Origin: Candidatus Pseudomonas phytovorans
GTDB taxonomy: Bacteria; Pseudomonadota; Gammaproteobacteria; Pseudomonadales; Pseudomonadaceae
NCBI GenBank assembly: GCA_029202525.1
Contig: CP119325.1
Location: 6,162,489-6,226,488, forward strand
DNA length: 64,000 nt
Direction: 5' to 3'
In this document: piece by piece, positions 56,965-64,000 of the stretch
Layout of the letters: each line of letters opens with the position of its first letter
Position numbering within the stretch: the stretch's first letter is position 1
Notes under the pieces: generated by a model
What the model saw: the letters and a program-made list of their open reading frames with translations, nothing else
Databases searched by the model: none
Told to the model about the DNA's origin: nothing
Program-made: the position numbers and the translations under genes

Positions 56965-57465
56965 TTAGGCAGCAGCAGCTTCTTTCTGGTCGCGAACGGC
57001 CGCCAGAGTACGAGCCAGCTTGCTGGTAGCGCCTTGAATCACGCTCATCAGACGTGCGATAGCTTCGTCACGGGTCGGCAAGGTAGCCAGTACATCGATC
57101 TGGTTGGCGGCAATGAAATTGCCGGCAAACGCAGCTGCCTTGATCTCGAACTTGTCCTGACCCTTGGCGAACTCTTTGAACAGACGAGCAGCAGCGCCCG
57201 GGTGTTCGTTGGAGAATGCAATCAGGGTCGGGCCTTTGAACGCGTCGTTGAGGATCGAAAATTCGGTGCCTTCAACAGCGCGCTTGAGCAGGGTGTTACG
57301 TACGACACGTACGTAAACGCCAGCTTCGCGGGCCTCTTTACGGAGTCCGGTCATTGCGCTTACAGTCACACCACGGGCATCAGCCACAACAGCGGACAGA
57401 GCGACTTTGGCAGCCTCGTTGACTTCAGCGACGATGGCCTTCTTGTCTTCGAGTTTAATTGCCAC
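56965..57465 (-). CDS. rplJ: 50S ribosomal protein L10
   Basis: 166 residues; AIKLEDKKAIVAEVNEAAKVALSAVVADARGVTVS start, ending in a helix that binds L7/L12 dimers. The start codon is GTG (complement 57463-57465) with AGGAG upstream. The 197-bp leader after rplA is where L10-L12 autoregulation acts in other bacteria. Confidence 0.98.
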   Translation of the reverse strand: MAIKLEDKKAIVAEVNEAAKVALSAVVADARGVTVSAMTGLRKEAREAGVYVRVVRNTLLKRAVEGTEFSILNDAFKGPTLIAFSNEHPGAAARLFKEFAKGQDKFEIKAAAFAGNFIAANQIDVLATLPTRDEAIARLMSVIQGATSKLARTLAAVRDQKEAAAA

Positions 57466-57662
57466 GGGTTTACTCCTGGTTTTTACCGTTTCATCTGGCC
57501 GAAGCCGGATGTCGTTTTGGTGTCTGATTCAGTAACGAATCGGGAGCACCATCTGCGTGGGCTGGTATTTTAAGGCTTGCGCCACCTACGGTCTTGGATA
57601 GCCCCCGCCAGGCAGGGACCCCAATTTTTGCTGGCAGCGCGACGGGTCGCACTGCCATGTAC
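57466..57662 (-). other. rplA-rplJ spacer / L10 leader region
   Basis: 197 bp. Just after rplA there is a strong hairpin: GGCAG-C-GCGAC with GTCGC-A-CTGCC (57633-57656), without a U-tract. The rest is the probable L10-binding leader, including an internal GGTGGCGCAAGCC stretch near 57570. I could not identify a convincing promoter. Confidence 0.45.
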
Positions 57663-58358
57663 TTACACGTCCAGCGAGCTCTGGTCGATGACCAGACCTG
57701 GGCCCATGGTGGTGCTCAGGGTAACGCGCTTGACGTAGATACCTTTCGAGGAAGCTGGCTTGATACGCTTCAGATCAGCGATCAGGGCTTCAACGTTTTC
57801 CTTCAGCTTGCCAGCTTCAAAGCCGATTTTGCCAACGGAGGTGTGGATGATACCGTTTTTGTCAGTACGGTAGCGAACTTGACCAGCCTTGGCGTTTTTC
57901 ACGGCAGTGGCTACGTCTGGGCTAACGGTACCAACTTTCGGGTTAGGCATCAGGCCGCGAGGACCCAGGACCTGACCCAGCTGACCTACAACGCGCATTG
58001 CATCAGGCGATGCGATGACAACGTCATAGTTCAGGTCACCGGCTTTCATTTCGGCAGCCAGATCGTCCATACCTACGCGGTCAGCGCCGGCAGCCAGAGC
58101 AGCTTCAGCAGCTGGACCCTGGGTGAAGACGGCAACGCGAACGGTCTTGCCAGTGCCGTGCGGCAGCACAGTAGCGCTACGAACAACCTGGTCGGATTTA
58201 CGCGGGTCAACACCGAGGTTAACGGCGATGTCGTAGGACTCGACGAACTTGGCAGCAGGCAGCGAGGCCAGCAGAGTTGCCGCTTCTTCGAAGTTGTAGG
58301 ACTTGCCTGCTTCGATTTTCTCGGCGATTGCCTTTTGGCGCTTAGTCAGCTTAGCCAT
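57663..58358 (-). CDS. rplA: 50S ribosomal protein L1
   Basis: 231 residues; AKLTKRQKAIAEKIEAGKSYNFEEAATLL start, and the GRVMPNPKxGTV-like segment LGPRGLMPNPKVGTVSPDV. It forms the L1 stalk and represses the rplKA unit in E. coli. Its ATG shares one base with the rplK stop (TAATG). Confidence 0.98.
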   Translation of the reverse strand: MAKLTKRQKAIAEKIEAGKSYNFEEAATLLASLPAAKFVESYDIAVNLGVDPRKSDQVVRSATVLPHGTGKTVRVAVFTQGPAAEAALAAGADRVGMDDLAAEMKAGDLNYDVVIASPDAMRVVGQLGQVLGPRGLMPNPKVGTVSPDVATAVKNAKAGQVRYRTDKNGIIHTSVGKIGFEAGKLKENVEALIADLKRIKPASSKGIYVKRVTLSTTMGPGLVIDQSSLDV

Positions 58359-58789
58359 TACACACCCTCCACGTTCAGGCCCATGCTGCGGGCAGAGCCA
58401 GCGATGGTGCGTACAGCAGCGTCCAGGTCAGCGGCGGTCAGATCAGCCTGTTTTGCCTTGGCGATATCTTCCAGCTGAGCACGGGTAACGGTACCGACTT
58501 TAACGGTGTTCGGACGAGCCGAACCGCTGGTCAGGCCAGCAGCTTTCTTCAGCAGAACCGAGGCAGGGGTGCTCTTGGTCTCGAAGGTGAAGCTACGGTC
58601 GCTGTAAACAGTGATGATCACAGGAGTCGGCAGGCCGGCTTCTTGACCCTGGGTACGGGCGTTGAAGGCCTTGCAGAATTCCATGATGTTCACACCGTGT
58701 TGGCCCAGTGCTGGACCAACGGGTGGGCTTGGGTTGGCCTGGCCGGCCTTAACTTGCAGCTTGATGTAAGCCTGAATCTTCTTAGCCAT
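58358..58789 (-). CDS. rplK: 50S ribosomal protein L11
   Basis: 143 residues; AKKIQAYIKLQVKAGQANPSPPVGPALGQHGVNIMEFCKAFN start with the proline-rich switch, and a C-terminal 23S-binding domain. Part of the GTPase-associated centre and needed for RelA activation. It follows nusG after a terminator-like hairpin and a weak promoter-like sequence. Confidence 0.98.
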   Translation of the reverse strand: MAKKIQAYIKLQVKAGQANPSPPVGPALGQHGVNIMEFCKAFNARTQGQEAGLPTPVIITVYSDRSFTFETKSTPASVLLKKAAGLTSGSARPNTVKVGTVTRAQLEDIAKAKQADLTAADLDAAVRTIAGSARSMGLNVEGV

Positions 58790-58843
58790 GAGCTACTCCA
58801 AAATCGGGTACGAACGCCTGATGGCTCCCCGGATGACTTGCGT

Positions 58844-58872
58844 TTTATCCCAGTGACGACAAAACCCCGCAA
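58844..58872 (-). promoter_or_regulatory. Weak candidate promoter of rplKA
   Basis: -35 TTGCGG (complement 58867-58872, inside the 3' arm of the preceding hairpin), 17-bp spacer, -10 GATAAA (58844-58849). Only partial consensus matches; the arrangement repeats that seen before rpsH and rpsM. Confidence 0.35.
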
Positions 58873-58892
58873 CACACAGGGCTGCGGGGTTT
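58862..58892 (-). terminator. Terminator-like hairpin after nusG
   Basis: Stem AAACCCCGCA / TGCGGGGTTT (10 bp) followed on the minus strand by TTTTGTCG. Stands 17 bp after nusG and before rplK; likely a partial terminator. Confidence 0.75.
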
Positions 58893-58908
58893 GGGATACT
58901 TCGTCCGC

Positions 58909-59442
58909 CTAGACCTTTTCGACCTGGCTGAACTCGAGCTCCACCGGAGTAGAGCGACCGAAAATGAGCACCGCCACCTGGAGGCGACTCTTTTCGTAGT
59001 TAACTTCTTCGACACTACCGTTGAAGTCAGCGAACGGACCGTCAACGACACGAACCACTTCACCTGGCTCGAACAGCGTCTTCGGCTTCGGCTTGTCACT
59101 GCCATCGGCAACGCGACGCAGGATAGCTTCAGCTTCTTTATCAGTGATCGGTGCAGGTTTATCTGCAGTACCACCAATAAAGCCCATCACACGAGGGGTG
59201 TCCTTGACCAAGTGCCAAGTCCCTTCGTTCATCTCCATCTGGACCAGTACATAGCCAGGGAAGAATTTACGCTCACTCTTGCGCTTCTGGCCGTTGCGCA
59301 TTTCCACGACTTCTTCGGTCGGAACCAAGATCTCGCCGAAACCGTCTTCCATGCCAGCCAGCTTGACGCGCTCGATCAGGGAGCGCATTACATGCTTCTC
59401 GTAACCCGAGTAAGCATGCACAACATACCAACGCTTAGCCAC
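58909..59442 (-). CDS. nusG: Transcription termination/antitermination protein NusG
   Basis: 177 residues; NGN domain (AKRWYVVHAYSGYEKHVMRSLIERV) and C-terminal KOW domain (FEPGEVVRVVDGPFADFNGSVEEV). It links RNA polymerase to Rho or to the ribosome through S10. Start codon is GTG 59442, 9 bp after secE, as usual for the secE-nusG pair. Confidence 0.98.
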   Translation of the reverse strand: MAKRWYVVHAYSGYEKHVMRSLIERVKLAGMEDGFGEILVPTEEVVEMRNGQKRKSERKFFPGYVLVQMEMNEGTWHLVKDTPRVMGFIGGTADKPAPITDKEAEAILRRVADGSDKPKPKTLFEPGEVVRVVDGPFADFNGSVEEVNYEKSRLQVAVLIFGRSTPVELEFSQVEKV

Positions 59443-59451
59443 GGGACACCT

Positions 59452-59820
59452 TTAGCCAACGATCAGGGAGACCGCCCAGCCGAGCAGGGAGTCGAGCCCC
59501 CACAACAGCAGTGCCATAACCAGAACGACAGCCACGACAATAAGCGTGGTCTGAGTGGTTTCCTGGCGGGTCGGCCACACGACTTTACGGATTTCGGTAC
59601 GAGCTTCCTTCGCCAACGCAAAGAACGACTTGCCCTTCGCAGTCTGCAGAGCTACAAAGCCCGCGACAGCAGCCAGGACGAGAAGTGCGAGAACGCGATA
59701 CAGGATCGGAGACGCGGAGTAATATTGATTACCCACAACAGCTACAACCACCAAAGCAACTACAGCCAGCCACTTGAACAGATCAAAACGCGATTCTTGG
59801 GCTTCAGTTTTGGGAGTCAT
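59452..59820 (-). CDS. secE: Preprotein translocase subunit SecE
   Basis: 122 residues with three membrane helices: WLAVVALVVVAVVGNQYY, VLALLVLAAVAGFVALQ, then the conserved amphipathic stretch EARTEIRKVVWPTRQETTQTTLIV leading into the last helix. It clamps SecY (encoded at 32699). ATG 59820 is preferred; an in-frame TTG lies just before it. Between tRNA-Trp and nusG. Confidence 0.97.
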   Translation of the reverse strand: MTPKTEAQESRFDLFKWLAVVALVVVAVVGNQYYSASPILYRVLALLVLAAVAGFVALQTAKGKSFFALAKEARTEIRKVVWPTRQETTQTTLIVVAVVLVMALLLWGLDSLLGWAVSLIVG

Positions 59821-59864
59821 CAAGGAGGATCCTGTGAGAAGAAAGCCATCACACCGAAGTGAAA

Positions 59865-59940
59865 TGGCAGGTCAGGAGGGAATCGAACCCCCAACCTACG
59901 GTTTTGGAGACCGTCGCTCTGCCAATTGAGCTACTGACCT
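59865..59940 (-). tRNA. tRNA-Trp (anticodon CCA)
   Basis: 76-nt cloverleaf with encoded CCA (complement 59865-59867): acceptor AGGTCAG/CTGACCT, D-arm GCTCAATTGGCAGAGC, anticodon loop CTCCAAA, T-arm GGGGGTTCGATTCCCTC. Between tuf and secE, the standard place in gammaproteobacteria. Confidence 0.98.
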
Positions 59941-59950
59941 GTAACGCTGT

Positions 59951-59990
59951 ATCAGGCCGGCCATTATACCGGCCTGATCAAGTAAATCAA
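59951..59990 (-). promoter_or_regulatory. Inverted repeat with embedded promoter, tuf/tRNA-Trp junction
   Basis: 10-bp arms ATCAGGCCGG (59951-59960) and CCGGCCTGAT (59969-59978) flank a loop that, on the minus strand, reads TATAATGG. A -35-like TTGATT lies at complement 59985-59990, 16 bp from that TATAAT (59963-59968). The discriminator GGCCGGCC is GC-rich as in stable-RNA promoters. The repeat could also be a tuf terminator, though without a U-tract. Confidence 0.6.
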
Positions 59991-59994
59991 CTAC

Positions 59995-61188
59995 TTATTC
60001 AATAATTTTTGCTACGACGCCGGCGCCGACGGTACGACCGCCTTCACGGATAGCGAAGCGCAGACCGTCTTCCATTGCGATGGTCTTGATCAGGGTGACA
60101 ACCATCTGGATGTTGTCGCCTGGCATTACCATTTCAACGCCTTCCGGCAGTTCGCAGTTACCGGTCACGTCAGTGGTACGGAAGTAGAACTGAGGACGGT
60201 AGCCTTTGAAGAACGGAGTGTGACGACCGCCTTCTTCTTTCGACAGAACGTAGACTTCTGCGGTGAACTTGGTGTGCGGCTTGACCGAACCTGGCTTGAC
60301 CAGAACCTGGCCACGCTCAACGTCGTCACGCTTGGTACCACGCAGCAGAACGCCGCAGTTCTCGCCAGCACGGCCTTCGTCCAGCAGCTTGCGGAACATC
60401 TCAACACCGGTGCAGGTGGTGGTTTGAGTGTCACGCAGACCAACGATTTCCAGCGCTTCCTGAACCTTGACGATACCGCGCTCGATACGACCGGTAACAA
60501 CAGTACCGCGACCGGAGATCGAGAACACGTCTTCGATTGGCATCAGGAACGGCTTGTCGATAGCACGCTCTGGCTCTGGGATGTAGCTGTCCAGAGTTTC
60601 GACCAGCTTACGAACGGCAGTGGTGCCCATTTCGTTGTCATCTTTGCCTTCCAGCGCCATACGAGCCGAACCGATGATGATCGGGGTGTCGTCGCCTGGG
60701 AAGTCGTAGGTGGACAGCAGGTCGCGAACTTCCATCTCGACCAGTTCCAGCAGCTCAGCGTCGTCTACCAGGTCAGCCTTGTTCAGGAAGACCACGATGT
60801 ACGGAACGCCAACCTGACGGGACAGCAGGATGTGCTCACGGGTTTGTGGCATCGGACCATCGGCGGCCGAGCAAACCAGGATCGCGCCGTCCATCTGGGC
60901 AGCACCGGTGATCATGTTCTTCACGTAGTCAGCGTGACCTGGGCAGTCAACGTGAGCGTAGTGACGAATGGTCGAGTTGTATTCGACGTGAGCGGTGTTG
61001 ATGGTGATACCGCGCGCTTTTTCTTCCGGAGCCGAGTCGATCTTGTCGAAGTCAACGATTGCGGAACCGAAAACTTCGGAGCAAACGCGAGTCAGAGCTG
61101 CGGTCAGAGTGGTCTTACCGTGGTCAACGTGGCCGATAGTGCCGACGTTAACGTGGGGAAGGGAACGATCAAACTTTTCCTTAGCCAT
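59995..61188 (-). CDS. tuf: Elongation factor Tu (tRNA-operon copy)
   Basis: 397 residues, same protein as the copy at 43400-44593. ATG 61188 has GGAGG upstream and begins AKEKFDRSLPHVNVGTIGHVDHGKT; a longer ORF to 61311 runs through tRNA-Thr and is false. The gene sits in the tRNA-Tyr-Gly-Thr-tuf order known from E. coli tufB. A hairpin stands between tRNA-Thr and this gene. Confidence 0.98.
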   Translation of the reverse strand: MAKEKFDRSLPHVNVGTIGHVDHGKTTLTAALTRVCSEVFGSAIVDFDKIDSAPEEKARGITINTAHVEYNSTIRHYAHVDCPGHADYVKNMITGAAQMDGAILVCSAADGPMPQTREHILLSRQVGVPYIVVFLNKADLVDDAELLELVEMEVRDLLSTYDFPGDDTPIIIGSARMALEGKDDNEMGTTAVRKLVETLDSYIPEPERAIDKPFLMPIEDVFSISGRGTVVTGRIERGIVKVQEALEIVGLRDTQTTTCTGVEMFRKLLDEGRAGENCGVLLRGTKRDDVERGQVLVKPGSVKPHTKFTAEVYVLSKEEGGRHTPFFKGYRPQFYFRTTDVTGNCELPEGVEMVMPGDNIQMVVTLIKTIAMEDGLRFAIREGGRTVGAGVVAKIIE

Positions 61189-61225
61189 CGATACAATCCT
61201 CCGCAGAAGAAATAGTCTTGCGCTG

Positions 61226-61265
61226 ATAAAACAAAGGCAGATATTTTCATATCTGCCTTGTTTAT
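61226..61265 (-). terminator. Attenuator-like hairpin between tRNA-Thr and tuf
   Basis: Stem CAAGGCAGATAT / ATATCTGCCTTTG (one bulge) with a GAAA tetraloop on the minus strand, followed by TTTTATC. Looks like an intrinsic terminator or processing site that would set the ratio of tRNA to tuf message. Confidence 0.7.
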
Positions 61266-61266
61266 A

Positions 61267-61342
61267 TGGAGCTCTTGAGCGGACTTGAACCGCTGACCTC
61301 ACCCTTACCAAGGGTGTGCTCTACCAACTGAGCTACAAGAGC
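61267..61342 (-). tRNA. tRNA-Thr (anticodon GGU)
   Basis: 76 nt with encoded CCA (complement 61267-61269): acceptor GCTCTTG/CAAGAGC, D-arm GCTCAGTTGGTAGAGC, anticodon loop TTGGTAA, T-loop GGTTCAAGTCC. Third tRNA of the tuf operon. Confidence 0.98.
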
Positions 61343-61371
61343 GAAACACTTTGTGCAAAATCCAGCAAACT

Positions 61372-61445
<74 letters not shown>

Positions 61446-61468
61446 GGAGCTTGCGGCTCTCGCTAAAC

Positions 61469-61552
61469 TGGTGGAGGGAGAAGGATTCGAACCTTCGAAG
61501 CTCTCGCAACGGATTTACAGTCCGTCCCCTTTGGCCGCTCGGGAATCCCTCC
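61469..61552 (-). tRNA. tRNA-Tyr (anticodon GUA)
   Basis: 84-nt class II tRNA with encoded CCA (complement 61469-61471): acceptor GGAGGGA/TCCCTCC, anticodon loop CTGTAAA, long variable arm (CCGTTGCGAGAGCTTCG region) and T-loop GGTTCGAATCC. First intact tRNA of the tuf operon. Confidence 0.98.
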
Positions 61553-61565
61553 AGATGTGGCCGGC

Positions 61566-61594
61566 ATTCTATTCGCCTGCCGCCCTAGTGTCAA
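61566..61594 (-). promoter_or_regulatory. Promoter of the tRNA-Tyr-Gly-Thr-tuf operon
   Basis: -35 TTGACA (complement 61589-61594), 17-bp spacer, -10 TAGAAT (61566-61571), then the GC-rich discriminator GCCGGCC expected for stringently controlled stable-RNA genes. The predicted start is a few bases before tRNA-Tyr. Confidence 0.85.
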
Positions 61595-61639
61595 GCTTTT
61601 TTTCAAATTTTTTCAATCAAATCTGAAACTTAGCTGCTT

Positions 61640-61682
61640 TGACACCGCTTCCAGCTCTACCACCTGAGTGGTGTTCCCTGTG
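61640..61682 (-). other. Possible decayed tRNA remnant
   Basis: On the minus strand this stretch contains CTCAGGTGGTAGAGC, nearly identical to a tRNA D-arm (tRNA-Thr here has CTCAGTTGGTAGAGC), but no intact cloverleaf. A stable-RNA-like promoter lies just upstream (61694-61721). E. coli has a further tRNA-Thr gene (thrU) at this position before tyrU, glyT, thrT and tufB. Interpretation as a relic is inference. Confidence 0.4.
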
Positions 61683-61693
61683 AAGCGGGCGCC

Positions 61694-61721
61694 ATTCTAT
61701 CAAGCTATTCACCAGTTGCAA
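61694..61721 (-). promoter_or_regulatory. Second stable-RNA-type promoter upstream of the tRNA operon
   Basis: -35 TTGCAA (complement 61716-61721), 16-bp spacer, -10 TAGAAT (61694-61699), GC-rich discriminator GGCGCCCGC. The -35 box lies in the last codons of the SPOR-domain gene. It would transcribe the tRNA-like remnant and the tRNA operon. Confidence 0.5.
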
Positions 61722-62130
61722 TACCCTGGCAGTAAATAATTTTATGTTTTAAGTCTTTGAAATCATTGGAAAGAGCCGAAAGGACCGTTTGGTCCAGCAA
61801 ACGCTCGCTTTCAGGGGCAACCTTGAGCCAGCGCCCATCTGCCCCAGGCAGCAGCCCAGCCACTGGCAAGGTGGCAATATCCAGGCTCAGCAAGCGCTGA
61901 CGCAGTGCATCCAGCTGCTCCTGCCTTGCTACACCACCCACTACCAGACATTCGTCACGGCGCCTGGGTGGTGCCGACACACCTGTTTCACGCAATAGCC
62001 GGATTTCTTGCTGATTCCCCTTGTACAGTGACAATGGGGCGACTTCCTTGACCTTCAGCGGTGCTTCCTGCTGATGCCATACGTAATAGAAGACGTTGAG
62101 CACCAGTAACAACAGAAACAACCAACGCAT
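61705..62130 (-). CDS. SPOR-like domain membrane protein
   Basis: 141 residues: one N-terminal membrane helix (RWLFLLLLVLNVFYYVWH, about residues 2-19) and a periplasmic part whose C-terminal 80 residues look like a SPOR fold (CLVVGGVARQEQLDALRQRLLSLDI, then LPGADGRWLKVAP). SPOR domains bind denuded peptidoglycan at septa. Binding is not proven here. ATG 62130 is preferred since it starts the membrane anchor; a longer ORF to 62193 covers the coaX end. Seven bp after coaX, probably same operon as birA-coaX. Confidence 0.75.
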   Translation of the reverse strand: MRWLFLLLLVLNVFYYVWHQQEAPLKVKEVAPLSLYKGNQQEIRLLRETGVSAPPRRRDECLVVGGVARQEQLDALRQRLLSLDIATLPVAGLLPGADGRWLKVAPESERLLDQTVLSALSNDFKDLKHKIIYCQGIATGE

Positions 62131-62137
62131 AGGCACC

Positions 62138-62890
62138 TCAATCCAATGGGCAGGCCATGGCCAAGCCAGCGAAAACCAGGTCAGGGACGACACGCGCCTG
62201 CGGCAAGGCCTCCCTCACCAGCGGCGCATCGCCCCCAGTAAGGAATACCGTGAACTCATCACCCCACAGTGCACGCGCCTGCTCCAGCTGGGTACGCGCA
62301 AAGCCCTGGAGCATCAGCACGCAACCACGCTCTACCGCCTCGACGGTAGAACGGCCCGGCGACAGGCTGGTCAATGCGCGCTCGGCGGACGCATCGTCGT
62401 AGCGGATACGCCGGGTGTGCGTGCGCAACTGACTGCGCATCAAGGGCATGCCCGGGCAGATATAGCCCCCCAAGTGCTCGCCGTCGGCGGCAACAAAATC
62501 TGCCTTGGCAGCAGTACCCAGATCTATTACCAGGCACGCGCCCTTGGCCAGGTGAAATGCACCCAACGCAGCCAGCCAACGATCCATGCCCAAACGCTGA
62601 TAGTCGTCATAACCGTTGTGCACACCAGCCATGCTCTGTGCTGGGTGCGCAACTTGCGCCTGCACGGCAAATGCCTGGGCAATCACTTCACAAAGCGCGT
62701 CGGTTTCTTCTTCGCTGCGCACGCTGACAATGCGGCAGCCCGTCAGACGCACTAAAGCCAGCGCTGCTACTTCTGCCAGCAGCGCTTTATCGGAATCGAC
62801 GATTCCGCCACCTTCAATCACTGCATCCGCGGTATGGATTACGCGCCATTTGATGAAGCTGTTACCGCAATCGAGCTCAAGAATCATCAC
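62138..62890 (-). CDS. coaX: Type III pantothenate kinase
   Basis: About 250 residues of the acetate kinase/hsp70 (ASKHA) fold: phosphate-1 motif ILELDCGNSFIKWRV at the N-terminus, the GMDRWLAALGAF motif with catalytic aspartate, LVIDLGTAAKADFV, and GYICPGMPLM. It phosphorylates pantothenate as the first step of coenzyme A synthesis. It overlaps the end of birA by 11-14 bp; the start may be ATG 62890 or ATG 62887. Confidence 0.95.
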   Translation of the reverse strand: MMILELDCGNSFIKWRVIHTADAVIEGGGIVDSDKALLAEVAALALVRLTGCRIVSVRSEEETDALCEVIAQAFAVQAQVAHPAQSMAGVHNGYDDYQRLGMDRWLAALGAFHLAKGACLVIDLGTAAKADFVAADGEHLGGYICPGMPLMRSQLRTHTRRIRYDDASAERALTSLSPGRSTVEAVERGCVLMLQGFARTQLEQARALWGDEFTVFLTGGDAPLVREALPQARVVPDLVFAGLAMACPLD

Positions 62891-63836
62891 GCAACCTCAA
62901 ACTGAGCTCACCACCACTGAAGCTCTTTTCAACTCCGTCCACGTCAAGGCGCAAGCCGCCCTGCCCGTCGACGCCAAGAACCACCCCATCAATGCGCGTA
63001 TTACCGGCGACCAGTGACACATTGCGCCCTTGCCAAAGGTGTGCCTGCTCCCATTCTTCCTGGAATGCGGCAAACCCGTAGCGACGATGGCGTGCCAATT
63101 CGTGCTGCAATTGCTGATTGAGCGACGCCACCAAGCTGTTACGGTCTATCGCCGCGCCTGCCTCACGTCGCATGGAGGTCCACTCCTGGTCGACCTGGTC
63201 GTTCACCTGCATGTTCACATTGATACCGATACCCAGCACCACATGACAGACATCAGCAGGGTCACCCACCAACTCCAGGAGAATACCGGTGATCTTCTTC
63301 CCGCGAACCAGTACGTCGTTGGGCCATTTGAGCCCTACATCTTTAACGCCGAACGCCTGCAGAGTCCGCATGACTGCAACACCCACCACCAGGCTCATGC
63401 CTTCGAGCTGGCGCATGCCGCCATCTACACGCAAGACCAGGCTGTAATAGAGGTTTTCGGCAAATGGGCTGACCCATTTCCGGCCACGTCGGCCTCGGCC
63501 AGCACTTTGGCGCTCGGCCAGAACGACAAATGGCGCTACCTGCCCTTGATTGGCAAGCCTCAAGCCTTCGGCATTGGTCGAGTCGATGGTTTCGTGAATG
63601 AAAACCGGCCACTGCTCGCCTACGGCAAACCCTGCGATCGCCTGCGCCTCAAGTAAAGCCAGCGGTGCCGCCAGCTGATAGCCGCGCCCACGAACCTTAT
63701 GAATGGTGAGGTTCAATTCACCCTCGAGGTGCTGCAGCTGCTTCCAAACGGCGCTGCGACTCACTCCGAGGGCTGCCCCCAGAGCTTCTCCGGAATGGAA
63801 CCGGCCATCCTTGAGGAGATTCAACAACTTCAGCAT
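62877..63836 (-). CDS. birA: Biotin operon repressor / biotin-protein ligase BirA
   Basis: 319 residues: an N-terminal winged helix (LLNLLKDGRFHSGEALGAALGVSRSAVWKQLQHLE, residues 2-36), so it is the repressor-ligase type; then the ligase domain with the biotinyl-AMP loop AERQSAGRGRRGRKWVSP, the KWPNDVLVRGKKITGILLE motif and a C-terminal SH3-like domain (LRLDVDGVEKSFSGGELSLR). It biotinylates carboxyl carrier protein and probably represses bio genes. ATG 63836 fits the family; longer in-frame extensions upstream are unsupported. Confidence 0.95.
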   Translation of the reverse strand: MLKLLNLLKDGRFHSGEALGAALGVSRSAVWKQLQHLEGELNLTIHKVRGRGYQLAAPLALLEAQAIAGFAVGEQWPVFIHETIDSTNAEGLRLANQGQVAPFVVLAERQSAGRGRRGRKWVSPFAENLYYSLVLRVDGGMRQLEGMSLVVGVAVMRTLQAFGVKDVGLKWPNDVLVRGKKITGILLELVGDPADVCHVVLGIGINVNMQVNDQVDQEWTSMRREAGAAIDRNSLVASLNQQLQHELARHRRYGFAAFQEEWEQAHLWQGRNVSLVAGNTRIDGVVLGVDGQGGLRLDVDGVEKSFSGGELSLRLRDDS

Positions 63837-64000
63837 GCCAGTCTCGACTTGGAATAAGGCACGCATGATAGCCATGGGCTGTTGGCTTGCATAGGAAAAG
63901 GGCCCGCAAAGCAGGAGCCAACGAGGATGGCGCCGCCTTTGCCGGTGTTCGCGCCTGAGGCAGCTCCCATAGGGTGATATTTTTCTGAACCACAAAGACA
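63837..64000. other. Upstream region of birA, to the window end
   Basis: 164 bp. I see no clear gene, promoter or RNA here. In other P. putida genomes an rRNA operon lies further upstream of birA, but no rRNA sequence is present in this window. Confidence 0.5.

Overview
The window is chromosomal DNA of a fluorescent pseudomonad, most likely the Pseudomonas putida group. Evidence: GC-rich codon use, P. putida-type REP hairpins with a GCGGGCATGCCCGC core (near 686-769 and 14576-14597), and gene orders familiar from this genus (oprG next to an epimerase pair; uvrA, ferritin, katA, rplQ; birA, coaX, SPOR protein, tRNAs, tuf). Almost everything is core genome. I saw no prophage, insertion sequence, CRISPR array or defence island, and I do not think the window holds an undescribed multi-gene system. 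The second-look items are in regulation, RNA structure and a few atypical proteins.

Layout. Positions 1-10.0 kb are a mixed accessory/metabolic stretch: the end of an FtsX-like ABC permease, a DUF3299 protein, the porin gene oprG with an ANR-type box, a divergent MFS/HxlR pair, two SDR-fold sugar-nucleotide proteins, a TSUP transporter gene broken by one missing base, an alpha/beta hydrolase, a helix-turn-helix regulator and an amino acid:cation symporter. Positions 10.1-20.2 kb hold a type I asparaginase and then a compact selenocysteine block on the minus strand: fdoG (in-frame UGA and SECIS-like hairpin), fdoH, fdoI, fdhE, selA, selB and tRNA-Sec. Formate dehydrogenase and most of the machinery for its Sec residue therefore sit together; selD is not in the window. 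Positions 20.2-29.4 kb carry a long palindromic repeat, a GlcG/HbpS-type protein, a DMT transporter, ssb, a YajR-like MFS transporter, uvrA, a heme-ligand-lacking ferritin and the catalase gene katA.

Positions 29.5-61.6 kb are the transcription/translation supercluster, all on the minus strand. In transcription order (high to low coordinate) it runs tRNA-Tyr, Gly, Thr, tuf, tRNA-Trp, secE, nusG, rplK, rplA, rplJ, rplL, rpoB, rpoC, rpsL, rpsG, fusA, tuf, then the S10, spc and alpha operons to rplQ. Several junctions (tuf/rpsJ, rpsN/rpsH, rpmJ/rpsM, rpoC/rpsL, tuf/tRNA-Trp, possibly nusG/rplK) pair a hairpin with a promoter-like sequence at once downstream, often with the -35 box inside the hairpin. 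This suggests the cluster is divided into separately tunable transcription units.

Positions 61.7-64.0 kb hold a SPOR-domain protein, coaX and birA. All coordinates and motifs were read by eye. Promoter, operator and terminator calls are predictions from sequence only.
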